Under the pieces are notes generated by a model. It worked only from the letters and a program-made list of their open reading frames with translations, was not told the DNA's origin and made no database searches. From NCBI GenBank assembly GCA_963971425.1, contig OZ020525.1, forward strand, positions 9,655,560-9,719,559: a stretch of 64,000 bases of DNA. Direction: 5' to 3'. This stretch comes from Bryoerythrophyllum caledonicum (taxonomy: Eukaryota > Streptophyta > Bryopsida > Pottiales > Pottiaceae). This document shows, piece by piece, positions 40,082-50,548 of this stretch. The stretch's first letter is position 1; every line of letters begins with the position of its first letter. Made by a program: the position numbers and the translations under genes.

Positions 40082-42502
40082 ATGAATCAAATCCTAAGAG
40101 ATTTTGTGCCTGAGAAAACCATACCATTCGTGGATGACATTCCCATGAAGGGGTGCGAGGAGAAAGAAAGAGACTTAACCATTCAAGATGATGGTTGCAG
40201 AGCCTTTGTGAGTAATCATATTGAAGATGTGGCCAAAATCTTGAGCAAATTGGAGGAGGTCAATTTGACTCTTTCCATTGAGAAGTCCAAGTTTGGGGTT
40301 GATGAGATTTTGGTGGTTGGACACTTGTGTGGTTCTTATGGAAGAAAGCCTAATCCTGAGAAGGTGGATGCTATTGGGAGAATGAAGGCCTGTAGCAATG
40401 TCACTGAAGTAAGGAGGTTTTTAGGAGCCTGTGTCTTCTACCAAATTTGGATCCCTCATTTTGCTCATATATCAGAACCTCTTTACAAGCTATTGCGCAA
40501 GAGGAACAAATTTGTTTGGCAATGTGAGCAAGACAAAGCTATGATAGAGCTGAAGAGAATCCTGGAGTCACCATCGGTTCTTAAACAAGTGAGTTATACT
40601 TGTGGAAGACCGGTGATTGTAACTGTTGATACAAGTCCAATAGCTATTGGATGGGCTGTTGGACAAGATGATGAAGAAGGGAAAAGATTTGCTATCCGAT
40701 TTGGAGCAAGGATCTTGACAGAGCGACAAAGGGCTTATCCACAAGTAAAAAGAGAACTCTGGGGTGCCCTTACAACTTTAAAAGCAGACAGGAACTACTT
40801 GATTGATGCGGAGGTAGTTTTAGAAACTGACTGCTTGCCTTTGCTGGGGATGATAACAAATTGTTCTTCACCAGACATTGCAATGCTACGCTGGATAGCC
40901 TACATCAAGTCTTTGAATCCTGTTCTAGTTCACATTGAAGGCAAAAAGAATTCAGTTGCCGATATGTTGTCTAGAGCAAGGTATTTCAAAGAAGAGGAGA
41001 TGATGGCTCACGAACATGGTGAAGAATTGTTACACGGAGGCTATGAGATGAACATAGATGGTGAAAGCACGTCCACTAGAGTATTGCCTTTCAAGGATGA
41101 GCTGTACGAAGGAAAGCTGAGAGATATTGGGCTCTATTTGAGCACAATGGAACGGCAAAGAAGTTGGATGGATAAGACATTCAAAGACATCAGACATCAG
41201 TCTTATGGATATCTGCTGAAAGATGGATTTCTATGGAAGAGGGCAAAAAGAGCTGGTGATGTGCCTTTAAGAGTGGTGGGAGACTCTGGAACCAAGACCC
41301 AAGTCCTACAAGAGCTTCATGATACACTCTGGGCCGGTCACAGAGGAGTGTGGGCCACTTATACAAAAATCAAGGAGAGATATTGGTGGAAGGGGCTGTA
41401 CAAAGATGTTGAGGAGTTTGTAGCTTCTTGTGTAGTATGCCAATTACAATCCAAGGTGCGACACAGAGACGAATTGCATCCAACTTATCCCATTGCAATC
41501 CATTTTCAATGGATGATCGATTTGGTTGCTATGCCAAGTGCAATGTGGGGAATGAAGTACCTTGTTTTGGCCCGAGAAGAACTCTCAAACTTTGTTGAGG
41601 GAAGAGCATTGAGGACCAAGGCCACGGAGAATGTATGCCGATTTATACTTGAAGATATTTTTAGTCGGTATGGGAGTATTGGCCGAATGAGAGCTGACAG
41701 AGGAGAGTTGAATGCTACGGAAGCCAAAGAATTTTTCAAGCAATATGGTGCGCAGTTGAAACTGACAACTGCTTACAATCCTGAGGCAAACGGCAAGATC
41801 GAGAGGGGACATCCTCCAATCATTCATGCTCTAGTCAAAGCTTGCAAAGGGAAGCCTAGTTTATGGCCAAAATTGCTACCGTTTGCACTATGGGCTGATA
41901 GAACAACACATAGTACGGTTACCGGTTACATGCCTGTAGAACTTATGTATGGGCAGAAACCTATCATGCCGGTGGAGAACGATATTCCCACATGGGTGTT
42001 TCTTTCATGGGAAGATGGCATCAGTAGGGAAAGACTGTTGGAACTTCGTATTCAGCAGTTGGCAAGATTGCCTGAGGACCTTGAGATAGCCTTGGAGAAG
42101 ATGAAAACTGCTAGATTGGGCAACAAAGAACGCTTTGACAAAACACATCGATTGAGGAGAAAACAGATCAGAGAGGGTGATTGGGTCCTTGTATTTGATA
42201 GTACATTGGAGCATCAACACAGCACGGTACGGAAATTTGCAAAGAGATGGATTGGACCCTATGTAGTGATTAAAGTGCACCTCAATGGCACTTATTCACT
42301 TCGAGAGTTAGATGGAGTTCCTCTTCGTGTACCAGTGGCTAAGAAACGAATCAAAGTCTTTCGAAGGAGTGACAGGTTTCATCTTGAAGACTTAGAGGAC
42401 ATTCTCGATCCACAACAATTTGATGACACTGATCAAGCTGAAGATGAAGATGAAGATTTAGAAGATGCAGTTCGGGACAACCAAGATAGTGAGGATGACT
42501 AA
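40082..42502 (+). CDS. pol C-terminal ORF, unit 3: RT palm, RNase H, integrase
   Basis: Identical in translation to units 1 and 2 (806 aa). No further damage is visible in RNase H or integrase, so the RT amber is the only pol lesion I see in this unit. Confidence 0.9.
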   Translation: MNQILRDFVPEKTIPFVDDIPMKGCEEKERDLTIQDDGCRAFVSNHIEDVAKILSKLEEVNLTLSIEKSKFGVDEILVVGHLCGSYGRKPNPEKVDAIGRMKACSNVTEVRRFLGACVFYQIWIPHFAHISEPLYKLLRKRNKFVWQCEQDKAMIELKRILESPSVLKQVSYTCGRPVIVTVDTSPIAIGWAVGQDDEEGKRFAIRFGARILTERQRAYPQVKRELWGALTTLKADRNYLIDAEVVLETDCLPLLGMITNCSSPDIAMLRWIAYIKSLNPVLVHIEGKKNSVADMLSRARYFKEEEMMAHEHGEELLHGGYEMNIDGESTSTRVLPFKDELYEGKLRDIGLYLSTMERQRSWMDKTFKDIRHQSYGYLLKDGFLWKRAKRAGDVPLRVVGDSGTKTQVLQELHDTLWAGHRGVWATYTKIKERYWWKGLYKDVEEFVASCVVCQLQSKVRHRDELHPTYPIAIHFQWMIDLVAMPSAMWGMKYLVLAREELSNFVEGRALRTKATENVCRFILEDIFSRYGSIGRMRADRGELNATEAKEFFKQYGAQLKLTTAYNPEANGKIERGHPPIIHALVKACKGKPSLWPKLLPFALWADRTTHSTVTGYMPVELMYGQKPIMPVENDIPTWVFLSWEDGISRERLLELRIQQLARLPEDLEIALEKMKTARLGNKERFDKTHRLRRKQIREGDWVLVFDSTLEHQHSTVRKFAKRWIGPYVVIKVHLNGTYSLRELDGVPLRVPVAKKRIKVFRRSDRFHLEDLEDILDPQQFDDTDQAEDEDEDLEDAVRDNQDSEDD

Positions 42503-42545
42503 GTTTGGCACATACCAGAGGATGTGCAGGTTTAGAGAGGGTGAA

Positions 42546-44436
42546 TGTCCTAATGGAAATTCTTCCATCATGTACATACAAGTATTAGTCTTTATATGTG
42601 TGGATTTTAATAAGTAAGGAGTTGGGATAAAAAGGTTTGGCCGTGGTGAGAACCACGGTTTGAGGATTTGGGCAAGTGTTAGCATGTAGGTGCTGCACCG
42701 CTCTTGTCACTGCTCAGGGGGGTAGGTAGCGGGTTGACTGGTATTTTTCCTGCCTCACTAGCGAGCCAAGCCGTGGGCCGCTCAACCACTCGACGGGCTC
42801 GATCGGGTTCGAACCCGGACTGGCGGCGGCCACTGACCACGACATTTCCAGCCAACCAAGTCCACGACTTGGCGATCAGGTTGTGCGAATCAACACCTTT
42901 ATACGTCCGTTCCATCAGCTACCTTACGATAAGTTTTTATTTATTTATTTTTTAGTTATTTTTTTTATTTTACTTATCTTGTTGGTTGGAAGGTCTAAAT
43001 TTTTAGTCTTTCAATAAATAAAAGACTAGGGGATTTATGTGGTTGAAAGTGGAAAGGATAAGAAAGTAGCAAAGTACCTTGTGGGGTACTTTGGATAGGG
43101 TGACATGGGCTGGAGTGCCGACGTCCACTTGAGGTGAAAAAGTTGGGAAAGATATTCCTTAGTGGGTGTGTGTGTGTGTGCGGGTGAGAGAGGAAGGGTT
43201 TGGAGCAGAACTTTGACTGTGTGTAACTCGTTGAGCTTGAACGATATGGAATTGAAAATTTGTGATCTTGTTCCTTGTTTTGAGAGCTTTCTATACTCGT
43301 TTTAAATTTTGAATTCGGAGTTGTAGAGAAAAAGTTATTGAGGTTTTAATTCTGTGAAAACCCGAGGCCATCCATTGAGAGGCAGAGGTTTCGAGGAGCC
43401 ACAACTTTTTCTGTAGTTCTCAATTTGATTTGAGATTTGGAGGGTGTATGCGTCTCTATCTTAGCTTTCTAGAAAGATATCACAATTGAGATTTGGAGTT
43501 GTGAGCAAGAAGTTATAGAGATTTGAATGAATAGGGGTAGGCAGAACTTTGATTGTCCATAACTTTTGGACAGTAGTTTGGAATTGTTTGAGAATTGGAA
43601 GGTGCGTAAACCATGGTCATAGCTCTTCAAAAAGTTAATACAATTGAGATTTGGAGTTTTGAAGAAGAAGTTATGAGCGATTGAATATCTGGAGGGGCAG
43701 AACTTTGAACTCGTATATCTTTCGGACAGTAGTTTAGATTGACTTGAAATTTGGAGGAGTGTTAGTTGTCTGAATTAGCTTTCCAGAGAGCTATTACACT
43801 TAGTATTTGAAGTTTTGAGTCATCGGTGTCACTTGTTTGAATGTTACAGCCTTGGTGAAACTTTTCCATTGTGTTTTTGAACACTTCTTTTGAGTTTCTT
43901 AGTGTTTTTGAACACTTGAAGACTTTGGAGTTGAAGGATGGAAGAATTGAAGACTTGAGGATTGAAGAGAAGAGAAGATGGGGACAAGTGTGTTGTGTCT
44001 TGTGGTCCGATTTCTTTTTTTGTGATTCCAAGCCAGTTTTGGAGGCTAGTTGTATTTCAATTCTGTTCTTGTAAACTTTGTTGCGGCGAAGTGGGGTTAA
44101 TTGCCCACACGGTCGTGTTTATGTCGTTCCCACCGGTGAGGCACGTTTGCTGGTCACCGTGGGTTTGAATTTTAGGAGCCAATCTTTCGGACGGTTTCAG
44201 CTTGTGGTCTGGCCGTCCCGTTTTACCCGTCCGAGGCCGTGGTTTCTTATCACCCACCTTTACCCTTAACCCTTTATAACCACCACAGGATAGGCCAACG
44301 GGGAGGAGTTTGAAGACTGAAGACTGAAGACTGAAGACCGAAGACCACAAGATTTGACAGAACTCCGTAGCAGACTATACGAAGTCGCAGCCAGATACCT
44401 CGCGTATTCTCAAAGCGCTCCCCTCTCTACACGACA
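42546..44436 (+). repeat. LTR 4
   Basis: It is the 3' LTR of unit 3 and the 5' LTR of unit 4. A unique G-to-T transversion lies at 43842 in the last of the degenerate internal repeats. The hairpin and 14-bp palindrome are intact. Confidence 0.93.
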
Positions 44437-44485
44437 TTTGGTGCTTCCACTGAGAGAATTTTGAGGCGACTTGCGTGGTTTTGCT

Positions 44486-46933
44486 ATGGGAGACGCTGAT
44501 GGGACCGCTGGTGTTGGAGGAAGAGGCACCGGTGGAGTCCAAATGCCTATGGAGGACATTTTAGGGGCGTTGGCCCTATTCATGGAACCACATAGAGCAA
44601 ATCAAGGTGGGCAAGGTGCCACTAAGGCTCTTAAAGCTGTTGTTTCCAAGATTGGAAGGTTCGATGGCAAGAACATCTCTAAGTTCTTGCGAACCTACGT
44701 GTGTGAGATGGAAGTGCATCAGGTTGATGACAATCAAATGATGCACATCTTTGGTATGGCCGTTGTACCTGACATTCGCGACCGGGTGCAAGAGATCCGC
44801 GAGATGGTCATCTCATGGCCAAACTTTGCTGAGCGGCTCCGAGATGAATACTTTGATGAAGACTCTGAGAGAATGACAAAGAGGTCATTTCTTGAATGGG
44901 TGGAGCAACGGCCTGGGAATTCGATGGGTCCCAACGAGCTGTTGAGAGACTTTGAGAAGAAGTTCAGTCAACTACCCATGGCAGAGAGGCGCCTTTTGGA
45001 TTCTAGGAAGGCAGAACTTTTTCTCCAAGCAACAGATGCTGCACTTGAAGACAAGCTGCTTCTACTCCTTGGAGATCGTACGACAGAAGGGGGCTTTACT
45101 AATGATTGGAGGAGGGTTGAAGAAACGGTGATTCTCTTGGCCAAACAACGGCGTGTGAGGTCAAGAGGCGTTGAAGTGGAGCCTATTCAGACTCCGAAGT
45201 CTCTTAAGGTGTCTTTTGCCCCAACACCTTCGACAACTTCGGGACCTACTTTGAAAACCACTAAGACCACCGAAGGAAATGCCCTCGAAGAACTTATTAA
45301 GGGTTTTCGAGAGCTAAGGGTGGAATTTACTGAGTTGAAGAAGGCTAGGGGAGCTTCTTCTTCCCAACCATCCGATGGTGCGAGGAAATATTCAAGGAGG
45401 TGTGTTTGGTGTGATGAGGAGACTGAGCACAATCTCAGAGGCTGTGAATCGTATGAAGAGGCACTCAAGAATGTTCATGTCTACTACAAAGATGGGAAGA
45501 TTCACGATGCCTCAACAAACTCTCCATTGGGGACCAATTTTGGAAGAGGTGGAATGAGGAAGCTCATGGAAGAGAAGATGGCAAGATCCAGCTACGTACA
45601 AGTGCACGAAGCTGATACTTACCACGTTCAAGTCGAGCACCATTCAGATAAAGTTTTATCTGTTCAAACTCAAATATTAATGAAGAGAGGAGCTCAAGCC
45701 ATCAGAAATGCAACTGGATGGGAAGATCCAATTGATGCAAATAGCATCAGGGCATTTATGTATGAAGAAAAGGACAATGATGAGCTCCGCGAGGCCTCCG
45801 TTGAAGAAAAACGTGTAAGACTTGATGCTGACGATGGTGTTGAGCCAGAAGCAAAGAGAAGATCTCCAGTGCAGAATGAGCCTGCAAAGGAGATGAGAAA
45901 GAGGGTTCCTACACGTTCAAAGCCGACGGACCCTAGTACTGTGCGCCCTAGTGATGCACCGTTACCAAAGGAATGGTGGGAGAAGAATAAAGAGAAAGAG
46001 AAGAATGGGCCAAGCAGACATTCCAGTGATAGCAAAAGAGGAGAAGAAAAAGGAGACTCTACCAAGGTGAAGGGAAAAATGCCTGCTTACAAGCTCCAGT
46101 CAGACATTGAGACCTCTATTGATCTGAAAGGGGTATTGGAGGAAAGGATCTTGGATGCCAAGATCGAATTTACATTGAGAGAAGCACTTGGCATAGCCAA
46201 GAAAGATTTCCATGAGTTAATCATTGACATCATCAAGAGGAAGAGGCAGATGACAGCTGAGGCTGTGATGGTCAGAGCTTTAGATACTCACATGACCGAA
46301 GATGAAGAGACAGAGATTGGTGAGGTATTTGCTATGATGGATGAGCCAATAGGTCAAGAAGAAGAAGTTTCCAAGGAGGAAGCACGAACCTTTCAATTCT
46401 CTTATGATCTTCCCAACATGAAAGAAAATGAAGAGAAGATTGAGTTCGATCTACCATTTTGGGCTAGGGCCACTACTGAAACGAAGATAAAGCTCGGAGG
46501 GATCGATGACCACGTTTTAGCCCTTGTTGATCATGGTTCAGAGATTAACATAATATCTCGAAATGTCTATGAGAAGGGCAAATGGCCAATCGACACGGAT
46601 CATGGTTGGGTCATGAGAGCAGCTAATAGTGGACGGACTCGGTTGCATGGTGCTTGCCCTGCAGTACTCACGAAGATTGGAGATGTAGAGGTTGAACAAA
46701 ATTTCTTTGTTCAAAATGTTAGCGCCTATCCGATAATTTTGGGCCAACCATTTATCACTGCTTCACGAATGGAGACCAAGGTGTTGGATGACGGATCTCA
46801 TTATGCCCGTATCCGAAGTGTTGATGGAAAGAGGTCAGTGCAGTTCTTAACGGTGAGACCTGACAATGAGAGGCATCGACTTCAACTCAGAGAAATCCCT
46901 CTACCAACTTCTTCGAACTTCTCGGATTTCTAG
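44486..46933 (+). CDS. gag: gag-protease polyprotein, unit 4 (intact, 815 aa)
   Basis: Full-length frame with the zinc knuckle and DHG protease loop as in unit 3. Distinguishing residues are Pro35 (with units 3 and 5), Val390 (with unit 3), Ile416 (with 2, 5 and 6) and Arg477. Confidence 0.92.
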   Translation: MGDADGTAGVGGRGTGGVQMPMEDILGALALFMEPHRANQGGQGATKALKAVVSKIGRFDGKNISKFLRTYVCEMEVHQVDDNQMMHIFGMAVVPDIRDRVQEIREMVISWPNFAERLRDEYFDEDSERMTKRSFLEWVEQRPGNSMGPNELLRDFEKKFSQLPMAERRLLDSRKAELFLQATDAALEDKLLLLLGDRTTEGGFTNDWRRVEETVILLAKQRRVRSRGVEVEPIQTPKSLKVSFAPTPSTTSGPTLKTTKTTEGNALEELIKGFRELRVEFTELKKARGASSSQPSDGARKYSRRCVWCDEETEHNLRGCESYEEALKNVHVYYKDGKIHDASTNSPLGTNFGRGGMRKLMEEKMARSSYVQVHEADTYHVQVEHHSDKVLSVQTQILMKRGAQAIRNATGWEDPIDANSIRAFMYEEKDNDELREASVEEKRVRLDADDGVEPEAKRRSPVQNEPAKEMRKRVPTRSKPTDPSTVRPSDAPLPKEWWEKNKEKEKNGPSRHSSDSKRGEEKGDSTKVKGKMPAYKLQSDIETSIDLKGVLEERILDAKIEFTLREALGIAKKDFHELIIDIIKRKRQMTAEAVMVRALDTHMTEDEETEIGEVFAMMDEPIGQEEEVSKEEARTFQFSYDLPNMKENEEKIEFDLPFWARATTETKIKLGGIDDHVLALVDHGSEINIISRNVYEKGKWPIDTDHGWVMRAANSGRTRLHGACPAVLTKIGDVEVEQNFFVQNVSAYPIILGQPFITASRMETKVLDDGSHYARIRSVDGKRSVQFLTVRPDNERHRLQLREIPLPTSSNFSDF

Positions 46934-46947
46934 AGGGCACACGTGGG

Positions 46948-48078
46948 ATGTGGGGATCCACGGGTGCTAAGGGAACTAAGACTGGTAGATTCCCCAATGT
47001 ACATACTAGTGTTAAGTGTGGATTTTTAAGTGTGACAAAATGTGGCTTTGAAAGATTTACGGGTGTCAAAGACTTGGACCCTGTATGTAGAAAGCTTGTG
47101 AAAAAGATGGAGAAAAATCTTAAAAAGATGAATGTTGTAGAGGTAGATGAAAGCATTTCTGGTATTTACGAAGAAAATGGAATGCCAGATGATATCTTAC
47201 AGACTTTGCAAGATCTAGAGGCAGATAAGGATGAAGAGAAGATTACACATTGCATTGTCAATGTCCATACAAGTTCAATGTATCATGAGATTTCAACAGC
47301 AATAACAAAGCTGTGTGACTTCAAAATTGATGGACAGAGACCGGAGGCTGCAGTTTATACAAAATATAAAACTGTGGCCAAGAAAGTGAAGCCAGTGGCT
47401 ACTCAGCTACCATCTGATACTGATGATCATATCAAACAAGCTGAGAAAGAGCCAAGTTTGAGAGAAGCAAGAAGGATTGGACACAAGTTTACCAAAGAGA
47501 CGTTGGCAAACTTGAAGATTGGAGGAGATGATTTCTTGACTGAGCCGGAGAAGAAGAAATTTCAGGACATGCTTTCCATGCATGGAAAAGCCTTTGCTTC
47601 TTCGCCAGATGAGATTGGGTGCGTTCAACCAAGTATTGTGGCACCAATGGTTATTTTTACAGTACCACATATACCATGGGATTTGAAGCCAATTCCAGTT
47701 CCTCGAGCTCTACTACCAAAGCTTGTGGAGCTGCTTAAGGAAAAGACACGCATGGGCATACTTGAGCCTTCGATGGCTCCATATTCCAACCGATGGTTCA
47801 CAGTGCCAAAGAAATCGGGAGCATTGAGGTTCATTCAAGATATGCAGCCAGCAAATGGAGTGACAATCAGAAACAAAGGCTCAGGGCCTAATGTTGATGA
47901 AGTAGCTGAAGCATTTGCGGGGCATGCAATTTATTCCATTGGAGATCTATACTCTGGTTATGATCAATTTCAACTCGCTGCTGAGAGCAGAGATTTAACA
48001 ACCATGAAGACTCCACTTGGATTAGTGCGCATGTGTACATTGCCTCAAGGTGCTACCAACTCGGTGGCACATATGTAG
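46948..48078 (+). CDS. pol N-terminal ORF, unit 4 (ends at the shared RT amber)
   Basis: 376 aa. Val187 of units 1-3 is Ala here (T-to-C at 47507), a change shared with units 5 and 6. The amber is at 48076-48078. Confidence 0.87.
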   Translation: MWGSTGAKGTKTGRFPNVHTSVKCGFLSVTKCGFERFTGVKDLDPVCRKLVKKMEKNLKKMNVVEVDESISGIYEENGMPDDILQTLQDLEADKDEEKITHCIVNVHTSSMYHEISTAITKLCDFKIDGQRPEAAVYTKYKTVAKKVKPVATQLPSDTDDHIKQAEKEPSLREARRIGHKFTKETLANLKIGGDDFLTEPEKKKFQDMLSMHGKAFASSPDEIGCVQPSIVAPMVIFTVPHIPWDLKPIPVPRALLPKLVELLKEKTRMGILEPSMAPYSNRWFTVPKKSGALRFIQDMQPANGVTIRNKGSGPNVDEVAEAFAGHAIYSIGDLYSGYDQFQLAAESRDLTTMKTPLGLVRMCTLPQGATNSVAHM

Positions 48079-48084
48079 AGCGCC

Positions 48085-50505
48085 ATGAATCAAATCCTAA
48101 GAGATTTTGTGCCTGAGAAAACCATACCATTCGTGGATGACATTCCCATGAAGGGGTGCGAGGAGAAAGAAAGAGACTTAACCATTCAAGATGATGGTTG
48201 CAGAGCCTTTGTGAGTAATCATATTGAAGATGTGGCCAAAATCTTGAGCAAATTGGAGGAGGTCAATTTGACTCTTTCCATTGAGAAGTCCAAGTTTGGG
48301 GTTGATGAGATTTTGGTGGTTGGACACTTGTGTGGTTCTTATGGAAGAAAGCCTAATCCTGAGAAGGTGGATGCTATTGGGAGAATGAAGGCCTGTAGCA
48401 ATGTCACTGAAGTAAGGAGGTTTTTAGGAGCCTGTGTCTTCTACCAAATTTGGATCCCTCATTTTGCTCATATATCAGAACCTCTTTACAAGCTATTGCG
48501 CAAGAGGAACAAATTTGTTTGGCAATGTGAGCAAGACAAAGCTATGATAGAGCTGAAGAGAATCCTGGAGTCACCATCGGTTCTTAAACAAGTGAGTTAT
48601 ACTTGTGGAAGACCGGTGATTGTAACTGTTGATACAAGTCCAATAGCTATTGGATGGGCTGTTGGACAAGATGATGAAGAAGGGAAAAGATTTGCTATCC
48701 GATTTGGAGCAAGGATCTTGACAGAGCGACAAAGGGCTTATCCACAAGTAAAAAGAGAACTCTGGGGTGCCCTTACAACTTTAAAAGCAGACAGGAACTA
48801 CTTGATTGATGCGGAGGTAGTTTTAGAAACTGACTGCTTGCCTTTGCTGGGGATGATAACAAATTGTTCTTCACCAGACATTGCAATGCTACGCTGGATA
48901 GCCTACATCAAGTCTTTGAATCCTGTTCTAGTTCACATTGAAGGCAAAAAGAATTCAGTTGCCGATATGTTGTCTAGAGCAAGGTATTTCAAAGAAGAGG
49001 AGATGATGGCTCACGAACATGGTGAAGAATTGTTACACGGAGGCTATGAGATGAACATAGATGGTGAAAGCACGTCCACTAGAGTATTGCCTTTCAAGGA
49101 TGAGCTGTACGAAGGAAAGCTGAGAGATATTGGGCTCTATTTGAGCACAATGGAACGGCAAAGAAGTTGGATGGATAAGACATTCAAAGACATCAGACAT
49201 CAGTCTTATGGATATCTGCTGAAAGATGGATTTCTATGGAAGAGGGCAAAAAGAGCTGGTGATGTGCCTTTAAGAGTGGTGGGAGACTCTGGAACCAAGA
49301 CCCAAGTCCTACAAGAGCTTCATGATACACTCTGGGCCGGTCACAGAGGAGTGTGGGCCACTTATACAAAAATCAAGGAGAGATATTGGTGGAAGGGGCT
49401 GTACAAAGATGTTGAGGAGTTTGTAGCTTCTTGTGTAGTATGCCAATTACAATCCAAGGTGCGACACAGAGACGAATTGCATCCAACTTATCCCATTGCA
49501 ATCCATTTTCAATGGATGATCGATTTGGTTGCTATGCCAAGTGCAATGTGGGGAATGAAGTACCTTGTTTTGGCCCGAGAAGAACTCTCAAACTTTGTTG
49601 AGGGAAGAGCATTGAGGACCAAGGCCACGGAGAATGTATGCCGATTTATACTTGAAGATATTTTTAGTCGGTATGGGAGTATTGGCCGAATGAGAGCTGA
49701 CAGAGGAGAGTTGAATGCTACGGAAGCCAAAGAATTTTTCAAGCAATATGGTGCGCAGTTGAAACTGACAACTGCTTACAATCCTGAGGCAAACGGCAAG
49801 ATCGAGAGGGGACATCCTCCAATCATTCATGCTCTAGTCAAAGCTTGCAAAGGGAAGCCTAGTTTATGGCCAAAATTGCTACCGTTTGCACTATGGGCTG
49901 ATAGAACAACACATAGTACGGTTACCGGTTACATGCCTGTAGAACTTATGTATGGGCAGAAACCTATCATGCCGGTGGAGAACGATATTCCCACATGGGT
50001 GTTTCTTTCATGGGAAGATGGCATCAGTAGGGAAAGACTGTTGGAACTTCGTATTCAGCAGTTGGCAAGATTGCCTGAGGACCTTGAGATAGCCTTGGAG
50101 AAGATGAAAACTGCTAGATTGGGCAACAAAGAACGCTTTGACAAAACACATCGATTGAGGAGAAAACAGATCAGAGAGGGTGATTGGGTCCTTGTATTTG
50201 ATAGTACATTGGAGCATCAACACAGCACGGTACGGAAATTTGCAAAGAGATGGATTGGACCCTATATAGTGATTAAAGTGCACCTCAATGGCACTTATTC
50301 ACTTCGAGAGTTAGATGGAGTTCCTCTTCGTGTACCAGTGGCTAAGAAACGAATCAAAGTCTTTCGAAGGAGTGACAGGTTTCATCTTGAAGACTTAGAG
50401 GACATTCTCGATCCACAACAATTTGATGACACTGATCAAGCTGAAGATGAAGATGAAGATTTAGAAGATGCAGTTCGGGACAACCAAGATAGTGAGGATG
50501 ACTAA
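48085..50505 (+). CDS. pol C-terminal ORF, unit 4: RT palm, RNase H, integrase
   Basis: 806 aa with one private change, Val728 to Ile (G-to-A at 50266), next to the GPY motif of integrase. It is conservative and unlikely to matter. Confidence 0.9.
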   Translation: MNQILRDFVPEKTIPFVDDIPMKGCEEKERDLTIQDDGCRAFVSNHIEDVAKILSKLEEVNLTLSIEKSKFGVDEILVVGHLCGSYGRKPNPEKVDAIGRMKACSNVTEVRRFLGACVFYQIWIPHFAHISEPLYKLLRKRNKFVWQCEQDKAMIELKRILESPSVLKQVSYTCGRPVIVTVDTSPIAIGWAVGQDDEEGKRFAIRFGARILTERQRAYPQVKRELWGALTTLKADRNYLIDAEVVLETDCLPLLGMITNCSSPDIAMLRWIAYIKSLNPVLVHIEGKKNSVADMLSRARYFKEEEMMAHEHGEELLHGGYEMNIDGESTSTRVLPFKDELYEGKLRDIGLYLSTMERQRSWMDKTFKDIRHQSYGYLLKDGFLWKRAKRAGDVPLRVVGDSGTKTQVLQELHDTLWAGHRGVWATYTKIKERYWWKGLYKDVEEFVASCVVCQLQSKVRHRDELHPTYPIAIHFQWMIDLVAMPSAMWGMKYLVLAREELSNFVEGRALRTKATENVCRFILEDIFSRYGSIGRMRADRGELNATEAKEFFKQYGAQLKLTTAYNPEANGKIERGHPPIIHALVKACKGKPSLWPKLLPFALWADRTTHSTVTGYMPVELMYGQKPIMPVENDIPTWVFLSWEDGISRERLLELRIQQLARLPEDLEIALEKMKTARLGNKERFDKTHRLRRKQIREGDWVLVFDSTLEHQHSTVRKFAKRWIGPYIVIKVHLNGTYSLRELDGVPLRVPVAKKRIKVFRRSDRFHLEDLEDILDPQQFDDTDQAEDEDEDLEDAVRDNQDSEDD

Positions 50506-50548
50506 GTTTGGCACATACCAGAGGATGTGCAGGTTTAGAGAGGGTGAA

